Source: Oscillospiraceae bacterium (GTDB taxonomy: Bacteria > Bacillota > Clostridia > Oscillospirales > CAG-272). From it: DNA of 25,125 bases. This document shows positions 1 through 9,136 of the stretch, piece by piece. The first letter of the stretch is position 1, and each line of letters begins with the position of its first letter. The notes beneath the pieces are model-generated. The model worked only from the letters and a program-made list of their open reading frames with translations, was not told the origin of the DNA and did not search any database. Where the stretch lies: the NCBI GenBank assembly GCA_015065045.1, contig SVRB01000010.1, positions 1 to 25,125 on the forward strand. The letters run 5' to 3'. Both the position numbers and the translations under genes were made by a program.

Positions 1-1
1 A

Positions 2-685
2 TCTGTAGAAGAGATACTTTATCCTGCGCTTGAGGATTTTGCTTTGGATATTATAATAGGCAAAGGGCCTGCGGCGAGAAGTATAAGACTCCCTCTTCCT
101 AAGTTTACGCTTATAGGCGCTACAACAAGAGCAGGACAGCTGTCAACGCCGCTCAGAGATAGATTTGGTGTTATATCAAAGCTTGAAATGTACAGTCCCG
201 AGGAGCTTGCAAGTATAGTTACAAGAAGCGCCGGTCTTTTGGGGATAGATATAGACGAAGACGGAGCGTACGAAATTGCTTCCCGTTCGAGAGGAACTCC
301 GCGTATTGCTAACAGGCTTTTAAAGAGAGTTCGTGATTTCGCTCAGGTTAAGGGCGACGGAAGGATCACTCTTGATATTTCTCAGTATGCACTCGGTATG
401 CTTGAGATAGACGAGCTCGGACTTGATAACGTTGACAGAAAGATGCTCGAAACGATAATAAATATCTATAACGGAGGTCCTGTGGGACTTGAAACGTTAT
501 CTGCGACGATCGGAGAAGAGGCTGTCACTATTGAAGATGTATACGAGCCTTATCTTATGCAGATTGGATTTTTGAGTAGAACGTTAAGAGGAAGATGTGT
601 TACAGCATTGGGGTATGAACATCTTGGAATTCCTTTTAAGAATAACGTTCAAAACGATAGACAACTTTCTATTGACGAAATGTAA
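2..685 (+). CDS. ruvB: Holliday junction branch-migration helicase RuvB, 3' part (5' end outside the window)
   Basis: RuvB is the hexameric AAA+ motor that, with RuvA, drives branch migration of Holliday junctions during recombination and repair. The frame is open from base 2, so the Walker A part lies off the left edge; 227 codons remain. Visible family features are the stretch IGKGPAARSIRLPLP, the sensor GATTRAG, the arginine-finger segment LRDRFG, the sensor-2 motif GTPRIANRLLKR, and a C-terminal winged-helix domain ending in the usual hydrophobic and LGRT-like part (here SRTLRGR). The ATG/TTG codons further in are internal. The gene ends 25 bases before the next start, so it is probably cotranscribed with it. 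Identification is by recognisable conserved motifs and is very safe. Confidence 0.97.
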   Translation, partial: SVEEILYPALEDFALDIIIGKGPAARSIRLPLPKFTLIGATTRAGQLSTPLRDRFGVISKLEMYSPEELASIVTRSAGLLGIDIDEDGAYEIASRSRGTPRIANRLLKRVRDFAQVKGDGRITLDISQYALGMLEIDELGLDNVDRKMLETIINIYNGGPVGLETLSATIGEEAVTIEDVYEPYLMQIGFLSRTLRGRCVTALGYEHLGIPFKNNVQNDRQLSIDEM

Positions 686-710
686 TGAATACAAAAAACG
701 AGGAATTATA

Positions 711-1583
711 ATGCGATATACAAATAACTGGAAAGATTATGAGCTTCTTGATACAAGCGACGGCGAGCGACTTGAACGATGGGGGAAATACATACTTGTA
801 AGACCCGATCCTCAGGTTGTGTGGAAGGATATGAAAAACAACAAGCTTTGGAAAACACCTGACGCTGTTTATTCACGTTCTAAATCGGGCGGTGGCGCTT
901 GGAAAAACAACAAGCTGCCGGAGCAGTGGAATATAAGATACGAAAAGCTTGATCTTACTTTTGTTTTAAAGCCTATGGGATTTAAGCATACGGGTCTTTT
1001 TCCCGAACAAGCTGTAAACTGGGAAAAAATGTATGATTTAATAAAAAATGCTGGTCGACCTATTAAAGTGTTAAACTTATTTGCGTATACAGGCGGCGCT
1101 ACCGTTGCTTGCGCTAAGGCGGGTGCGTCTGTTGTACATGTAGATGCTTCTAAGGGGATGACTTTACAGGCGAAGGAAAACGCAAAACTTTCTGGACTCG
1201 AGAGCGCTCCTATACGCTATATAGTTGACGACTGTCAGAAGTTTATTGAAAGAGAGATCCGTAGAAATAACAAATATGATGCTATAATCATGGACCCTCC
1301 GTCATATGGCAGGGGCCCGAACGGAGAAGTTTGGAAGCTTGAAGAGTGTATTGGTGACTTTATAAAGAAAGCATCATGCGTTTTAAGTGATAAGCCGTTG
1401 TTTTTCTTGGTTAATTCATACACGACGGGACTTTCTCCTGCAGCTGTTGGGTATATCTTGAATACGACGTTAAAAAAACGCTTTGGCGGCAGTACGGAGC
1501 TTGATGAAATAGGGTTAAAGGTTACTCAGACAGGAGAGATCCTTCCTTGCGGCGGATCGTCCTTCTATATCGGAGAACAGTAA
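711..1583 (+). CDS. class I SAM-dependent methyltransferase, RlmI/RlmK-like (no PUA domain)
   Basis: This 290-residue protein is probably an RNA (rRNA) methyltransferase using S-adenosylmethionine. Motif I NLFAYTGG is at residues 122-129, the acidic ribose-binding VDAS at 144-147, and the catalytic-type DPPSYG at 195-200. These match the PF10672/RlmI family, but the N-terminal PUA domain of E. coli RlmI is absent, so the exact base modified cannot be stated. An upstream in-frame ATG at 597 lies within ruvB and has no ribosome binding site. I chose ATG 711, preceded by GAGG. The stop overlaps the next start (TAATG), which indicates translational coupling to ecfA1. Substrate is inferred only from the family. 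Confidence 0.85.
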   Translation: MRYTNNWKDYELLDTSDGERLERWGKYILVRPDPQVVWKDMKNNKLWKTPDAVYSRSKSGGGAWKNNKLPEQWNIRYEKLDLTFVLKPMGFKHTGLFPEQAVNWEKMYDLIKNAGRPIKVLNLFAYTGGATVACAKAGASVVHVDASKGMTLQAKENAKLSGLESAPIRYIVDDCQKFIEREIRRNNKYDAIIMDPPSYGRGPNGEVWKLEECIGDFIKKASCVLSDKPLFFLVNSYTTGLSPAAVGYILNTTLKKRFGGSTELDEIGLKVTQTGEILPCGGSSFYIGEQ

Positions 1584-2452
1584 TGAATGATTCTTTTATA
1601 AGTGTAAAAAATGTTTGCTTCAGTTATACTGATGAAAATAATATAAAGATACCTGTATTAAAAAACATATCCTTTGATGTAAAAAAAGGTGAGTTTGTTG
1701 TTATACTCGGTCACAATGGCTCAGGCAAGTCAACTATGGCAAAGCTTTTGAATTTGGTTTTGACACCTGATAGCGGACGAATTGTTGTTGGCGGTATTGA
1801 TATTACCTCTGAGAAAATAACAGATGATGATGTTTTTTCTATCAGACAGAGAATTGGTATGGTGTTTCAAAACCCTGACAATCAGATAGTTTCCTCGATC
1901 GTTGAAGAGGATGTTGCCTTTGGACCTGAAAATCTGGGTGTTTTACCTACAGAGATAAGAAAAAGAGTGGATAATGCCTTGGCTGAGGTTGGAATGACAG
2001 AGTTTATGAAGCATTCACCCTCGCAGTTGTCCGGTGGTCAGAAGCAAAGAGTTGCTATTGCGGGAATTATCGCTATGCTTCCCGAGTGTATAGTTTTTGA
2101 TGAAGCTACGTCAATGCTTGATCCTTCGGGAAGGCGCGATGTTATGAATGCTATTGAAAAGCTTAACAAAGAGAAGGGAATTACCATTCTTCACATTACC
2201 CATAACATGTCCGAGGCGGTAAACGCTGATAGGGTTATTGTTATAAACGACGGACAGGTTTGTATGGATGATGTTCCTAAAAGGGTATTTTCAGACGTTG
2301 CAAAGCTTCACGAAATAGGGCTTGATGTCCCGCAGGTTACAGAATTGATTTATGAATTAAAAAACAGCGGTATAGAATTGCCTTGCGATATAATTGATAT
2401 TGATGAGGGGGCGGAGGCTTTGGCTTCCTTGTTAAAAAAATGGGAGAACTGA
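1583..2452 (+). CDS. ecfA1: ECF transporter energy-coupling ATPase EcfA1
   Basis: This is one of the two ATPases of the energy-coupling factor module, which powers uptake of vitamins or metal ions through exchangeable substrate-binding S components. It has 289 residues: Walker A GHNGSGKS at 43-50, Q-loop FQNPDNQ, signature LSGGQKQR, Walker B ending in FDEATSMLD and a switch histidine in HITHN. The DNPDNQ-type Q-loop and the C-terminal extension after the ATPase core are typical of EcfA. An upstream in-frame ATG at 1547 sits inside the methyltransferase gene. ATG 1583, which overlaps that gene's stop by one base, is the better start. The 3' end overlaps ecfA2 by 13 bases. Confidence 0.95.
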   Translation: MNDSFISVKNVCFSYTDENNIKIPVLKNISFDVKKGEFVVILGHNGSGKSTMAKLLNLVLTPDSGRIVVGGIDITSEKITDDDVFSIRQRIGMVFQNPDNQIVSSIVEEDVAFGPENLGVLPTEIRKRVDNALAEVGMTEFMKHSPSQLSGGQKQRVAIAGIIAMLPECIVFDEATSMLDPSGRRDVMNAIEKLNKEKGITILHITHNMSEAVNADRVIVINDGQVCMDDVPKRVFSDVAKLHEIGLDVPQVTELIYELKNSGIELPCDIIDIDEGAEALASLLKKWEN

Positions 2453-3288
2453 CATTAAAGAATGTAACATATGTTTACGGAGCCGAGACTCCGTTTGAAA
2501 AAGCCGCATTGCACGATGTTAATGTTTCATTTAACAGCGGTGTAATAACCGGACTTATCGGTCATACAGGATCGGGTAAATCTACACTTGTTCAGCTTCT
2601 TAATGGTCTTTTGAAGCCAACGTCGGGCAATATTTACCTTAACGGCTGTGATATATGGGAAAACCCTAAGGATATTACGTCTGTTAGATATAAAGTTGGT
2701 CTTGTTATGCAATATCCCGAATATCAGTTGTTTGAAGAAACAGTCAGAAAAGATATTGCATATGGCCCTACAAATATGGGGTTAGAGCCGGAAGAGGTAG
2801 AAAAAAGGGTAAGAGAATCTGCGTTTTTTTGTGGAATATCAGAAGATTTGTTTGATAAATCTCCGTTCGATCTGTCAGGTGGTCAAAAGAGACGTGTAGC
2901 TATTGCAGGAGTTATGGCAATGAAGCCATCAGTGCTTATTTTAGATGAGCCTGCTGCAGGGCTTGACCCGATTGGTCGAGAGGAGATTTTAGGTGGCATT
3001 CGTACCTTTCAGAAACAGACGAATACGACTGTGATCATAGTAAGTCACAGTATGGAGGATATGGCTGTTTACTGCGATGAAATAGTTGTTATGAATAAAT
3101 CAGAGGTTTATATGAAGGGGCCGACTGCCGAGATCTTTGCTAAGGCAGATAAACTTGTTGAGGTTGGACTCGACGTTCCTCAGATTACTCATTTGTTTAA
3201 GAAAATGAAGGATATGGGAATAGACGTTCCCGAAAATGTATTTACTGTAGAAGAAGCGAGAAAGGTTATTGTTTCTCTCTTAAACTAA
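2440..3288 (+). CDS. ecfA2: ECF transporter energy-coupling ATPase EcfA2
   Basis: This is the second ATPase of the ECF module (282 residues), which pairs with EcfA1 and docks onto EcfT. It has Walker A GHTGSGKS at 41-48, Q-loop MQYPEYQLFE, signature LSGGQKRR, Walker B LILDEPAAGLD and a switch histidine in VSHSMED. The order A1-A2-T and the short overlap with ecfA1 are the standard Firmicutes arrangement. No S component lies beside it, which fits the group II (shared module) layout with S components encoded elsewhere. Confidence 0.95.
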   Translation: MGELTLKNVTYVYGAETPFEKAALHDVNVSFNSGVITGLIGHTGSGKSTLVQLLNGLLKPTSGNIYLNGCDIWENPKDITSVRYKVGLVMQYPEYQLFEETVRKDIAYGPTNMGLEPEEVEKRVRESAFFCGISEDLFDKSPFDLSGGQKRRVAIAGVMAMKPSVLILDEPAAGLDPIGREEILGGIRTFQKQTNTTVIIVSHSMEDMAVYCDEIVVMNKSEVYMKGPTAEIFAKADKLVEVGLDVPQITHLFKKMKDMGIDVPENVFTVEEARKVIVSLLN

Positions 3289-3303
3289 AAAAGGATGGCA
3301 TAA

Positions 3304-4125
3304 ATGATCAAGGATATTACGCTTGGACAATATTTCCCCGGTAATTCTATATTACACAAGCTTGACCCAAGAATGAAAATTATTGTTGCGCTTATGTATA
3401 TAGTTTTGGTATTTCTTGCGAAATCCCTTATTTCATATTTGTTTTTGATATCTTTTGTTGTGTTGCTTTTGCTTATCAGCAAACTTCCGATAAGACCGGT
3501 GTTGAAGGGGATAAGGCCAATATTGTTTGTTATATTGTTTACTGCTGTAATCAATATATTTTGGACAAAGGGTGAGACTGTCCTTGTTGATTGGTACTTT
3601 ATAAACATATATTTTGAGGGTGTTGTATTCGCATTTTACATGCTTGTGAGAATCATCTCTCTCGTTGTGGGGACAAGTATATTACTATCGTATACAACAT
3701 CACCTATAGATATGACAGACGGAATAGAACAGCTTTTAAATCCCCTCAAGAAAATTAAGCTTCCCGTGCACGAGTTTTCTATGATGATGTCGATAGCGCT
3801 TAGATTTATCCCTACGCTTATCGAGGAAACCGATAAAATCATGAATGCACAAAAAGCAAGAGGTGCTGATTTTGATTCAGGAAATCTTATCAGACGAGCA
3901 AAAGCTCTTATACCTGTTTTGATACCTCTTTTTGTGTCATCGATAAGAAGAGCGGATGATTTGGCAACAGCAATGGAATGTCGCTGTTATAGAGGCGGAA
4001 CAGGAAGGACAAGAATGAAATCGTTGAAATATAATGCGAGGGATTATGTGTTTCTTTCGTTTATTGTTACAGTTATGGTAGTAATTGTGCTGTTGAATAT
4101 ATATGCTCCTGTACTTGCGATATAA
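3304..4125 (+). CDS. ecfT: ECF transporter transmembrane coupling protein EcfT
   Basis: EcfT is the membrane scaffold that joins the EcfA ATPases to S components. The 273-residue protein begins with the family-typical GQYFPGNSILHKLDPRMK, followed by several hydrophobic helices (roughly 26-58, 70-86, 105-130 and 245-268). The cytoplasmic coupling region carries the first Ala-Arg-Gly motif at 185-187 (KARGADF). The second, usually AMEARGY, reads AMECRCYRGG at about 224-232, so the ARG triplet has become CRC. A GGATGG sequence precedes the start by a few bases. The gene is 15 bases behind ecfA2 and 9 bases ahead of truA. Confidence 0.94.
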   Translation: MIKDITLGQYFPGNSILHKLDPRMKIIVALMYIVLVFLAKSLISYLFLISFVVLLLLISKLPIRPVLKGIRPILFVILFTAVINIFWTKGETVLVDWYFINIYFEGVVFAFYMLVRIISLVVGTSILLSYTTSPIDMTDGIEQLLNPLKKIKLPVHEFSMMMSIALRFIPTLIEETDKIMNAQKARGADFDSGNLIRRAKALIPVLIPLFVSSIRRADDLATAMECRCYRGGTGRTRMKSLKYNARDYVFLSFIVTVMVVIVLLNIYAPVLAI

Positions 4126-4134
4126 GAAGAATGG

Positions 4135-4881
4135 GTGGTTTGCTTGAAAATAAAGCTTTATATAGCATACGACGGTACTAAGTACTGCGGATGGCAGGTT
4201 CAAAAAAATGCAATATCTGTCCAACAAACGCTGCAGGATTCCATAGAGAGTGTTTTTGGAGAACGCTATTTGCTTACAGGATGCAGCAGAACCGACAGTG
4301 GTGTACACGCAAAAAGATTTTGCTGTTCTGTTTCTATAGCCGATGATGTTAATATTCCTGCGGAAAAAATTCCGATTGCGCTTAATCATTATTTACCAGA
4401 CGACGTTTCAGTCCTTGAAGCATCGTATATTTCAGATGATTTTCACCCAAGATACGATGCAAAATACAAGGAATATGAGTATTTAATTTTGAATGATACG
4501 ATTAAAGATCCTTTTTTGACAAATAAGGTTTTTCATTACCCAAAGAAACTTGATGTAGACAAAATGAATATGGCAACAAAGTGTTTTATCGGTAAGCATG
4601 ATTTTGCAGCGTTTATGTCAAGCGGTTCTTCGGTTGAAGATACGGTAAGGACTATAAAATATTTTACTGTTTCCGAACACGAAAATATAGTTAAGATCAA
4701 TGTTGCTGCTGACGGATTTCTTTACAATATGGTTAGGATTTTAGTTGGAACTTTGATTGACGTATCGAACGGTAAGATAGCAATCGAAGATATTCCTTCC
4801 ATAATTGAACAAAAAGACAGAAAAAAAGCGGGTTTTACAGCTCCGCCTCAAGGTTTATATTTAAACAAAATCGTTTATTAA
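4135..4881 (+). CDS. truA: tRNA pseudouridine(38-40) synthase TruA
   Basis: TruA isomerises uridines 38-40 in the anticodon arm of many tRNAs. The 248-residue protein shows the N-terminal IAYDGTKYCGWQ block, the catalytic aspartate in SRTDSGVHA (Asp54 from the GTG start) and the conserved F-HPRYDAKYKEYEY and GFLYNMVRILVGTL blocks. It is close to the usual TruA length. The start is GTG at 4135. TTG at 4144, which would begin LKIKLYIAYDG, is a possible alternative, since the first three residues are not conserved. The truA gene follows ecfA-ecfA-ecfT in many Firmicutes, which supports the call. Confidence 0.96.
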   Translation: MVCLKIKLYIAYDGTKYCGWQVQKNAISVQQTLQDSIESVFGERYLLTGCSRTDSGVHAKRFCCSVSIADDVNIPAEKIPIALNHYLPDDVSVLEASYISDDFHPRYDAKYKEYEYLILNDTIKDPFLTNKVFHYPKKLDVDKMNMATKCFIGKHDFAAFMSSGSSVEDTVRTIKYFTVSEHENIVKINVAADGFLYNMVRILVGTLIDVSNGKIAIEDIPSIIEQKDRKKAGFTAPPQGLYLNKIVY

Positions 4882-4891
4882 GGAGATAGCT

Positions 4892-6103
4892 ATGCTTCCT
4901 GAGTCTAACAAGGGGAATAGAATAAGTATAACTGATAAAAAACCAAAGGTTAATACGTATTATCTTGTTTTAGCCGGCAGATTCAAAACAGCAAAGTATA
5001 TTATGATTTGTGTTCTTGTTGTTTTTTTGCTTTTAGCTGTAGTACTGTTCAGAGAAGATATTACTGTAGAAAATCTTAGATATTTGCTAAAAGATTTTGA
5101 AATTGGTGATAATATAAATACTACATACAACGATACCATTACTTACGACGCCGATTTGCAGGTTAAGTTAGCGCTGTATAAGGGTGATCTTGTTGTAGCG
5201 GGAAGCTCGTATTTCTTTTTATCTGACCTTCGAGGAAACAAAAGACTTAACGAAGACAGTGTTTTTTCAAACCCGGTTGTTCTGTCGAGTGAAAAATATT
5301 TGCTTGTGTACGGTTTGAGTGAAAATACATACACGATATACAATACTTTTTCTAAGCTTCATACAGAAACGCTTGATTATCCTATTTCAGCTGCCGCTGT
5401 AAGCGATAAGGGTATGTATGCCATTGTTACGCGTTCTGCCGAATACAGATCTGTAATATATTTGTATAATCAGGATTTTGATAGAATAGGTGCTGTATAT
5501 AAAGATAAATACGTTATGGACGTTAAATTTAATCCTGATAGCTCAGAGCTTTTGATAACCTCGCTGTTTTCAGATAAGGGTAATTATTGCACAGAAATCG
5601 TAAATTACGTCCCTTTTTCCGAGACACACAGTGCGTCAAAGGTTGTAGAAAACTCAATGCCTATCACAACGGGGTATAATGGTGATAACGGATATTCTGT
5701 TATCTACGATAATAAAATAGAATTTTATGACAGCGAATATTTTTTGAGAAATACATACGTTTATCCCGCAAATCTGATTCCTATCACAACTGAGATAACT
5801 AAGGATTATACGATCATAACATATAACGAAAATATCGTTGGCGATGATATAAAGGTTCTTGTTTTTAACAAGAGTGGTGAGTTGATTTTAGATGCAAACG
5901 CTAACGGTCAACCTAAAAAAATTAAATGTTATACGGATTCTGTATACTTGCTTCTTGATGGGAAGGTTTGTAAAATCAGTATAGTTGACGGTAAAACTGT
6001 ATACTATGATACAGAGAAAAACGCAATGGATCTTCTTGTTGTTGATGAGAAGAATGTACTTGTTTGTTTTTCAAATCACACGTCAAAACTGGTTATCGAA
6101 TAA
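4892..6103 (+). CDS. DUF5711-like membrane-anchored beta-propeller-type protein
   Basis: This is a 403-residue protein of unknown function. After about 34 mostly polar residues comes one clear membrane helix (35-53, YIMICVLVVFLLLAVVLF). The remaining ~340 residues are a beta-rich, presumably extracytoplasmic region with irregular WD40/PQQ-like repeats, such as SEKYLLVYGLSENTYTIYN and segments of the type VMDVKFNPDSSELLI. This architecture and its position beside cvpA-like genes fit the DUF5711 family of Clostridia, but the family name is from memory. The start follows a strong AAGGAGAT ribosome binding site. It lies 10 bases after truA and 18 before the next gene, within the operon. Confidence 0.7.
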   Translation: MLPESNKGNRISITDKKPKVNTYYLVLAGRFKTAKYIMICVLVVFLLLAVVLFREDITVENLRYLLKDFEIGDNINTTYNDTITYDADLQVKLALYKGDLVVAGSSYFFLSDLRGNKRLNEDSVFSNPVVLSSEKYLLVYGLSENTYTIYNTFSKLHTETLDYPISAAAVSDKGMYAIVTRSAEYRSVIYLYNQDFDRIGAVYKDKYVMDVKFNPDSSELLITSLFSDKGNYCTEIVNYVPFSETHSASKVVENSMPITTGYNGDNGYSVIYDNKIEFYDSEYFLRNTYVYPANLIPITTEITKDYTIITYNENIVGDDIKVLVFNKSGELILDANANGQPKKIKCYTDSVYLLLDGKVCKISIVDGKTVYYDTEKNAMDLLVVDEKNVLVCFSNHTSKLVIE

Positions 6104-6121
6104 TTTTTTAGGAGGAACAAG

Positions 6122-6790
6122 GTGTCTATTTTTCTTGATTTAATTGTTGTATTGATCGTATTTTCTACGATGTACACTGTGATAAAAAAAGGCTTTGTAA
6201 GAACTGTAATTGATTTTGCGTCTGTGATTTGCGCGCTTATTGCTTCTAAAATATTTGCAAATCCTCTCTCGAGTTTTTTTTACGGTATACTTGAAAAGGT
6301 AACTTCTAAAAAAATAAATGAAATAATTGAAAATTTAATTAGGGAAAACAATCTACCAAAAACACTTGAAGAGGGAGAATTGTTTGAATTTTTATCGAAA
6401 TACAATATTGATTTAGCTAATAAGGTTAGCGGTGAGGCTGTAGAAAGTACTATGAACGTTATTACGCAGTATCTTGTTGGAATCTTATCATACGCTGTTG
6501 CTTTTATCGTTGTATTTATTTTAACTATAATTGCATTCAAGATAGCTTCTGTTGTTGTCGGCGGAATTTTTGAATTACCAATACTAAAAACAATAAATAA
6601 GACTTTGGCGCTTGTTTTGGCTGTGGTTATGTCTTTGTTTTATGTGTTGTTATTTATTGCTTTTATGCAGATCATACTCCCTTATTTAACATCTGTTTAT
6701 CCGGATGTTATAAACAATGACGTAATAAATAAATCGTTGATTTTTGATTATTTATATAATTGCGAATGGATCAAAATATTTGTGAACTGA
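6122..6790 (+). CDS. CvpA-like integral membrane protein
   Basis: This 222-residue protein starts at GTG 6122 behind TAGGAGGA. It has the CvpA-family layout: an N-terminal helix with LDLIVVLIVFSTMYTVIKKGF followed by a second hydrophobic helix, a charged central part (about 58-110) and two more long helices (about 112-150 and 158-185). The family was named for colicin V production, but its general role is unsettled; it is linked to envelope integrity and stress. The pattern of helix, KKGFVRT turn and helix near the N terminus is the main basis for the call. Confidence 0.75.
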   Translation: MSIFLDLIVVLIVFSTMYTVIKKGFVRTVIDFASVICALIASKIFANPLSSFFYGILEKVTSKKINEIIENLIRENNLPKTLEEGELFEFLSKYNIDLANKVSGEAVESTMNVITQYLVGILSYAVAFIVVFILTIIAFKIASVVVGGIFELPILKTINKTLALVLAVVMSLFYVLLFIAFMQIILPYLTSVYPDVINNDVINKSLIFDYLYNCEWIKIFVN

Positions 6791-6807
6791 AAATATAGGT
6801 GAATTTT

Positions 6808-9123
6808 ATGGAAATGTGCGCAAGATGCAAAAAAAGAGTTGCCGTTGTGTTTGTATCGAGAATAGAGAATGGTGAGACTATAAACGAGGGTATTTGTTTG
6901 AAGTGCGCCAGAGAACTTGGTATTAAACCTGTGAACGATATAATAGAAAAAATGGGTATAAGCGAGGAAGAGCTTGACCAAATGGATTCTGAAATGGACA
7001 ATATGCTCTCGATGGTTGAAAGCGAAGATATTGATGAAGATTCAGCTGATGAGAGCCAGGAGGGAAGAGCTCCTGCTTTTGATATTAGAAAACTGTTTGG
7101 CGCGTTCCCTGTCAGTAACAATGCTCCTAAGAACAAGGACGAAAAAAGTGATTCTAAATCTTCTAAAAAAGATAAGAATTCAAAAAACAGTAAGTTTTTA
7201 TCGCAGTATTGTGTAGATTTAAACAATAAGGCAAGAAACGGAAAGATAGATAAGGTTATTGGCAGGGCTGATGAGTTAGCAAGAGTTATTCAGATTCTTT
7301 CAAGAAGACAAAAGAATAATCCTTGTTTAATAGGTGAACCCGGTGTTGGCAAGACTGCGATCGCAGAGGCATTGGCTTTGAAAATAGTAGCAGGTGATGT
7401 TCCGTTTAAACTTAAGGATAAGGAACTTCATATGCTCGATTTGACTGCGCTTGTTGCAGGAACGCAGTTCAGAGGACAGTTTGAGCAGCGTATGAAGGGG
7501 CTTATAGACGAGGTGAAGGCTCGCGGTAATGTGATTCTTGTAATTGACGAAGTTCATAGCATTGCCGGCGCAGGAGATGCAGAGGGAAGTATGAATGCCG
7601 CTAATATACTTAAGCCTGCTTTATCAAGGGGTGATATTCAGGTTATAGGCGCTACTACTCTGAAAGAGTATCGCAAATACATCGAAAAGGATTCCGCGCT
7701 TGAACGTAGATTTCAGCCAGTTGTTGTTGAGGAGTCATCTATTGATGACACAGTTGAGATACTCAAGGGTATCAAGGGATATTACGAGGAATTTCACGGA
7801 ATAAAGATACCAAATGAAATTTTAAGAAAAACGGTTGTTTTGTCCGAAAGATATATTTCCGATAGATTCTTGCCTGATAAGGCTATAGATTTGCTTGATG
7901 AGGCAGCTGCGTATTTGGTTCTTAATACGCCTATCATACACGAGTTTTTTGAGGTAAAAAAACAGCTCGATGAGTTAAATGCTGAAAAAGAAGAATTAGA
8001 AAACAAAGAATCGAAGAGTGAAGAGGAAGCCTCTGAAAAATATAAGAGACTTGCTGATATCAAGGTAAGCGAGATAAACCTTCAGCCTAAATTTGATCAG
8101 CTTAAAGAAGAGTGTACCAAGATCAAATTATCGGCAAATGATCTTGCAAATGTTATTGAAAAATGGACGGGTGTTCCTGCAAGTAAAATAAATACTCTCG
8201 AATACGAGAGACTCCTTGGTCTTGAAAAGAGATTAAAAAACAAGATTGTTGGACAAGACGAGGCTGTCGATTCAATAGTCAGAGCAATCAAAAGAAGTAG
8301 AGCGGGAATTTCTTTAAAGAAAAAACCGGTTTCCTTCATTTTTGCAGGTCCGACCGGTGTCGGAAAAACAGAGCTTGTAAAGACTCTTGCGTCCGATCTT
8401 TTCGACTCGCCTGAAACCATAATAAGATTCGATATGTCAGAATTTATGGAAAAGCATTCTGTATCGCGAATTATCGGAGCTCCTCCCGGATACGTTGGTT
8501 TTGATGAAGCTGGACAGCTTACAGAAAAGATAAGAAGAAAGCCTTATTCTGTTGTATTGTTTGATGAGATAGAAAAGGCTCACCCTGATGTATTGAATAT
8601 TATGCTCCAAATTCTCGACGATGGCATATTGACTGATGCGCAGGGAAGAAAGATCAACTTTGAGAATACTGTAATTGTTATGACAACAAACGCAGGCTCG
8701 GATATAAATCTTAATACAGCTGGTTTTTCCTCTACGGGTGCAGATAAATCTGTAGAGAGAACAGAAAAAGCACTAGAAAGTTTCTTGAGACCTGAGTTTA
8801 TAAACAGAGTTGATGAGGTAGTTGTATTTAGAAAGCTTAATGAAGATGATTTTTCTGCCATTGCTGTTATTATGTTGAATGAATTAAGAGAGATTATGGA
8901 AGAAAAGGGAATTGATTTTTGTTATACTGACAAAGCTGTTTCTTATGTTTCGTCCGAATCGTTCAGCAGCAAGTATGGCGCAAGAAATATGCGTAGATTT
9001 ATCCAAAAAAATATTGAAGATGAAATTGCCAATATGATTATAGAAAAGTATGATGAGGATATTTCTTCCATAACTGTTGATTTAGATGAACAAAAAAATA
9101 AGCTCGTATTTGAGTGTAGATAA
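6808..9123 (+). CDS. clpE: ClpE-like AAA+ unfoldase with N-terminal McsA-type zinc-binding domain
   Basis: This 771-residue Clp/Hsp100 ATPase unfolds proteins, normally for ClpP. It lacks the Clp_N repeats of ClpA/B/C and starts with a small zinc-type domain, CARC (4-7) and CLKC (30-33), as in ClpE and McsA. An acidic/serine linker follows to about residue 125. AAA1 has Walker A GEPGVGKT at 176-183, pore loop AGTQFRGQ and Walker B VILVIDE at 242-248. A short charged coiled-coil insert separates it from AAA2, which has GPTGVGKT at 514-521, pore loop GYVG and VVLFDE at 582-587. Where ClpP-partner ATPases have an LGF-type loop, this one has AGF at 638-640. GTG at 6799 lies inside the AGGTGA ribosome binding site, so ATG 6808 is the start. 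Confidence 0.85.
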   Translation: MEMCARCKKRVAVVFVSRIENGETINEGICLKCARELGIKPVNDIIEKMGISEEELDQMDSEMDNMLSMVESEDIDEDSADESQEGRAPAFDIRKLFGAFPVSNNAPKNKDEKSDSKSSKKDKNSKNSKFLSQYCVDLNNKARNGKIDKVIGRADELARVIQILSRRQKNNPCLIGEPGVGKTAIAEALALKIVAGDVPFKLKDKELHMLDLTALVAGTQFRGQFEQRMKGLIDEVKARGNVILVIDEVHSIAGAGDAEGSMNAANILKPALSRGDIQVIGATTLKEYRKYIEKDSALERRFQPVVVEESSIDDTVEILKGIKGYYEEFHGIKIPNEILRKTVVLSERYISDRFLPDKAIDLLDEAAAYLVLNTPIIHEFFEVKKQLDELNAEKEELENKESKSEEEASEKYKRLADIKVSEINLQPKFDQLKEECTKIKLSANDLANVIEKWTGVPASKINTLEYERLLGLEKRLKNKIVGQDEAVDSIVRAIKRSRAGISLKKKPVSFIFAGPTGVGKTELVKTLASDLFDSPETIIRFDMSEFMEKHSVSRIIGAPPGYVGFDEAGQLTEKIRRKPYSVVLFDEIEKAHPDVLNIMLQILDDGILTDAQGRKINFENTVIVMTTNAGSDINLNTAGFSSTGADKSVERTEKALESFLRPEFINRVDEVVVFRKLNEDDFSAIAVIMLNELREIMEEKGIDFCYTDKAVSYVSSESFSSKYGARNMRRFIQKNIEDEIANMIIEKYDEDISSITVDLDEQKNKLVFECR

Positions 9124-9136
9124 AGAGAGATAAAAA

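Noticed and set aside
597..710. Longer N terminus of the methyltransferase starting inside ruvB
   Set aside because: There is no ribosome binding site, the overlap with ruvB is large, and the extra residues are unlike the family.
6799..6807. GTG at 6799 as the start of the clpE-like gene
   Set aside because: It overlaps the AGGTGA ribosome binding site; ATG 6808 has the right spacing.
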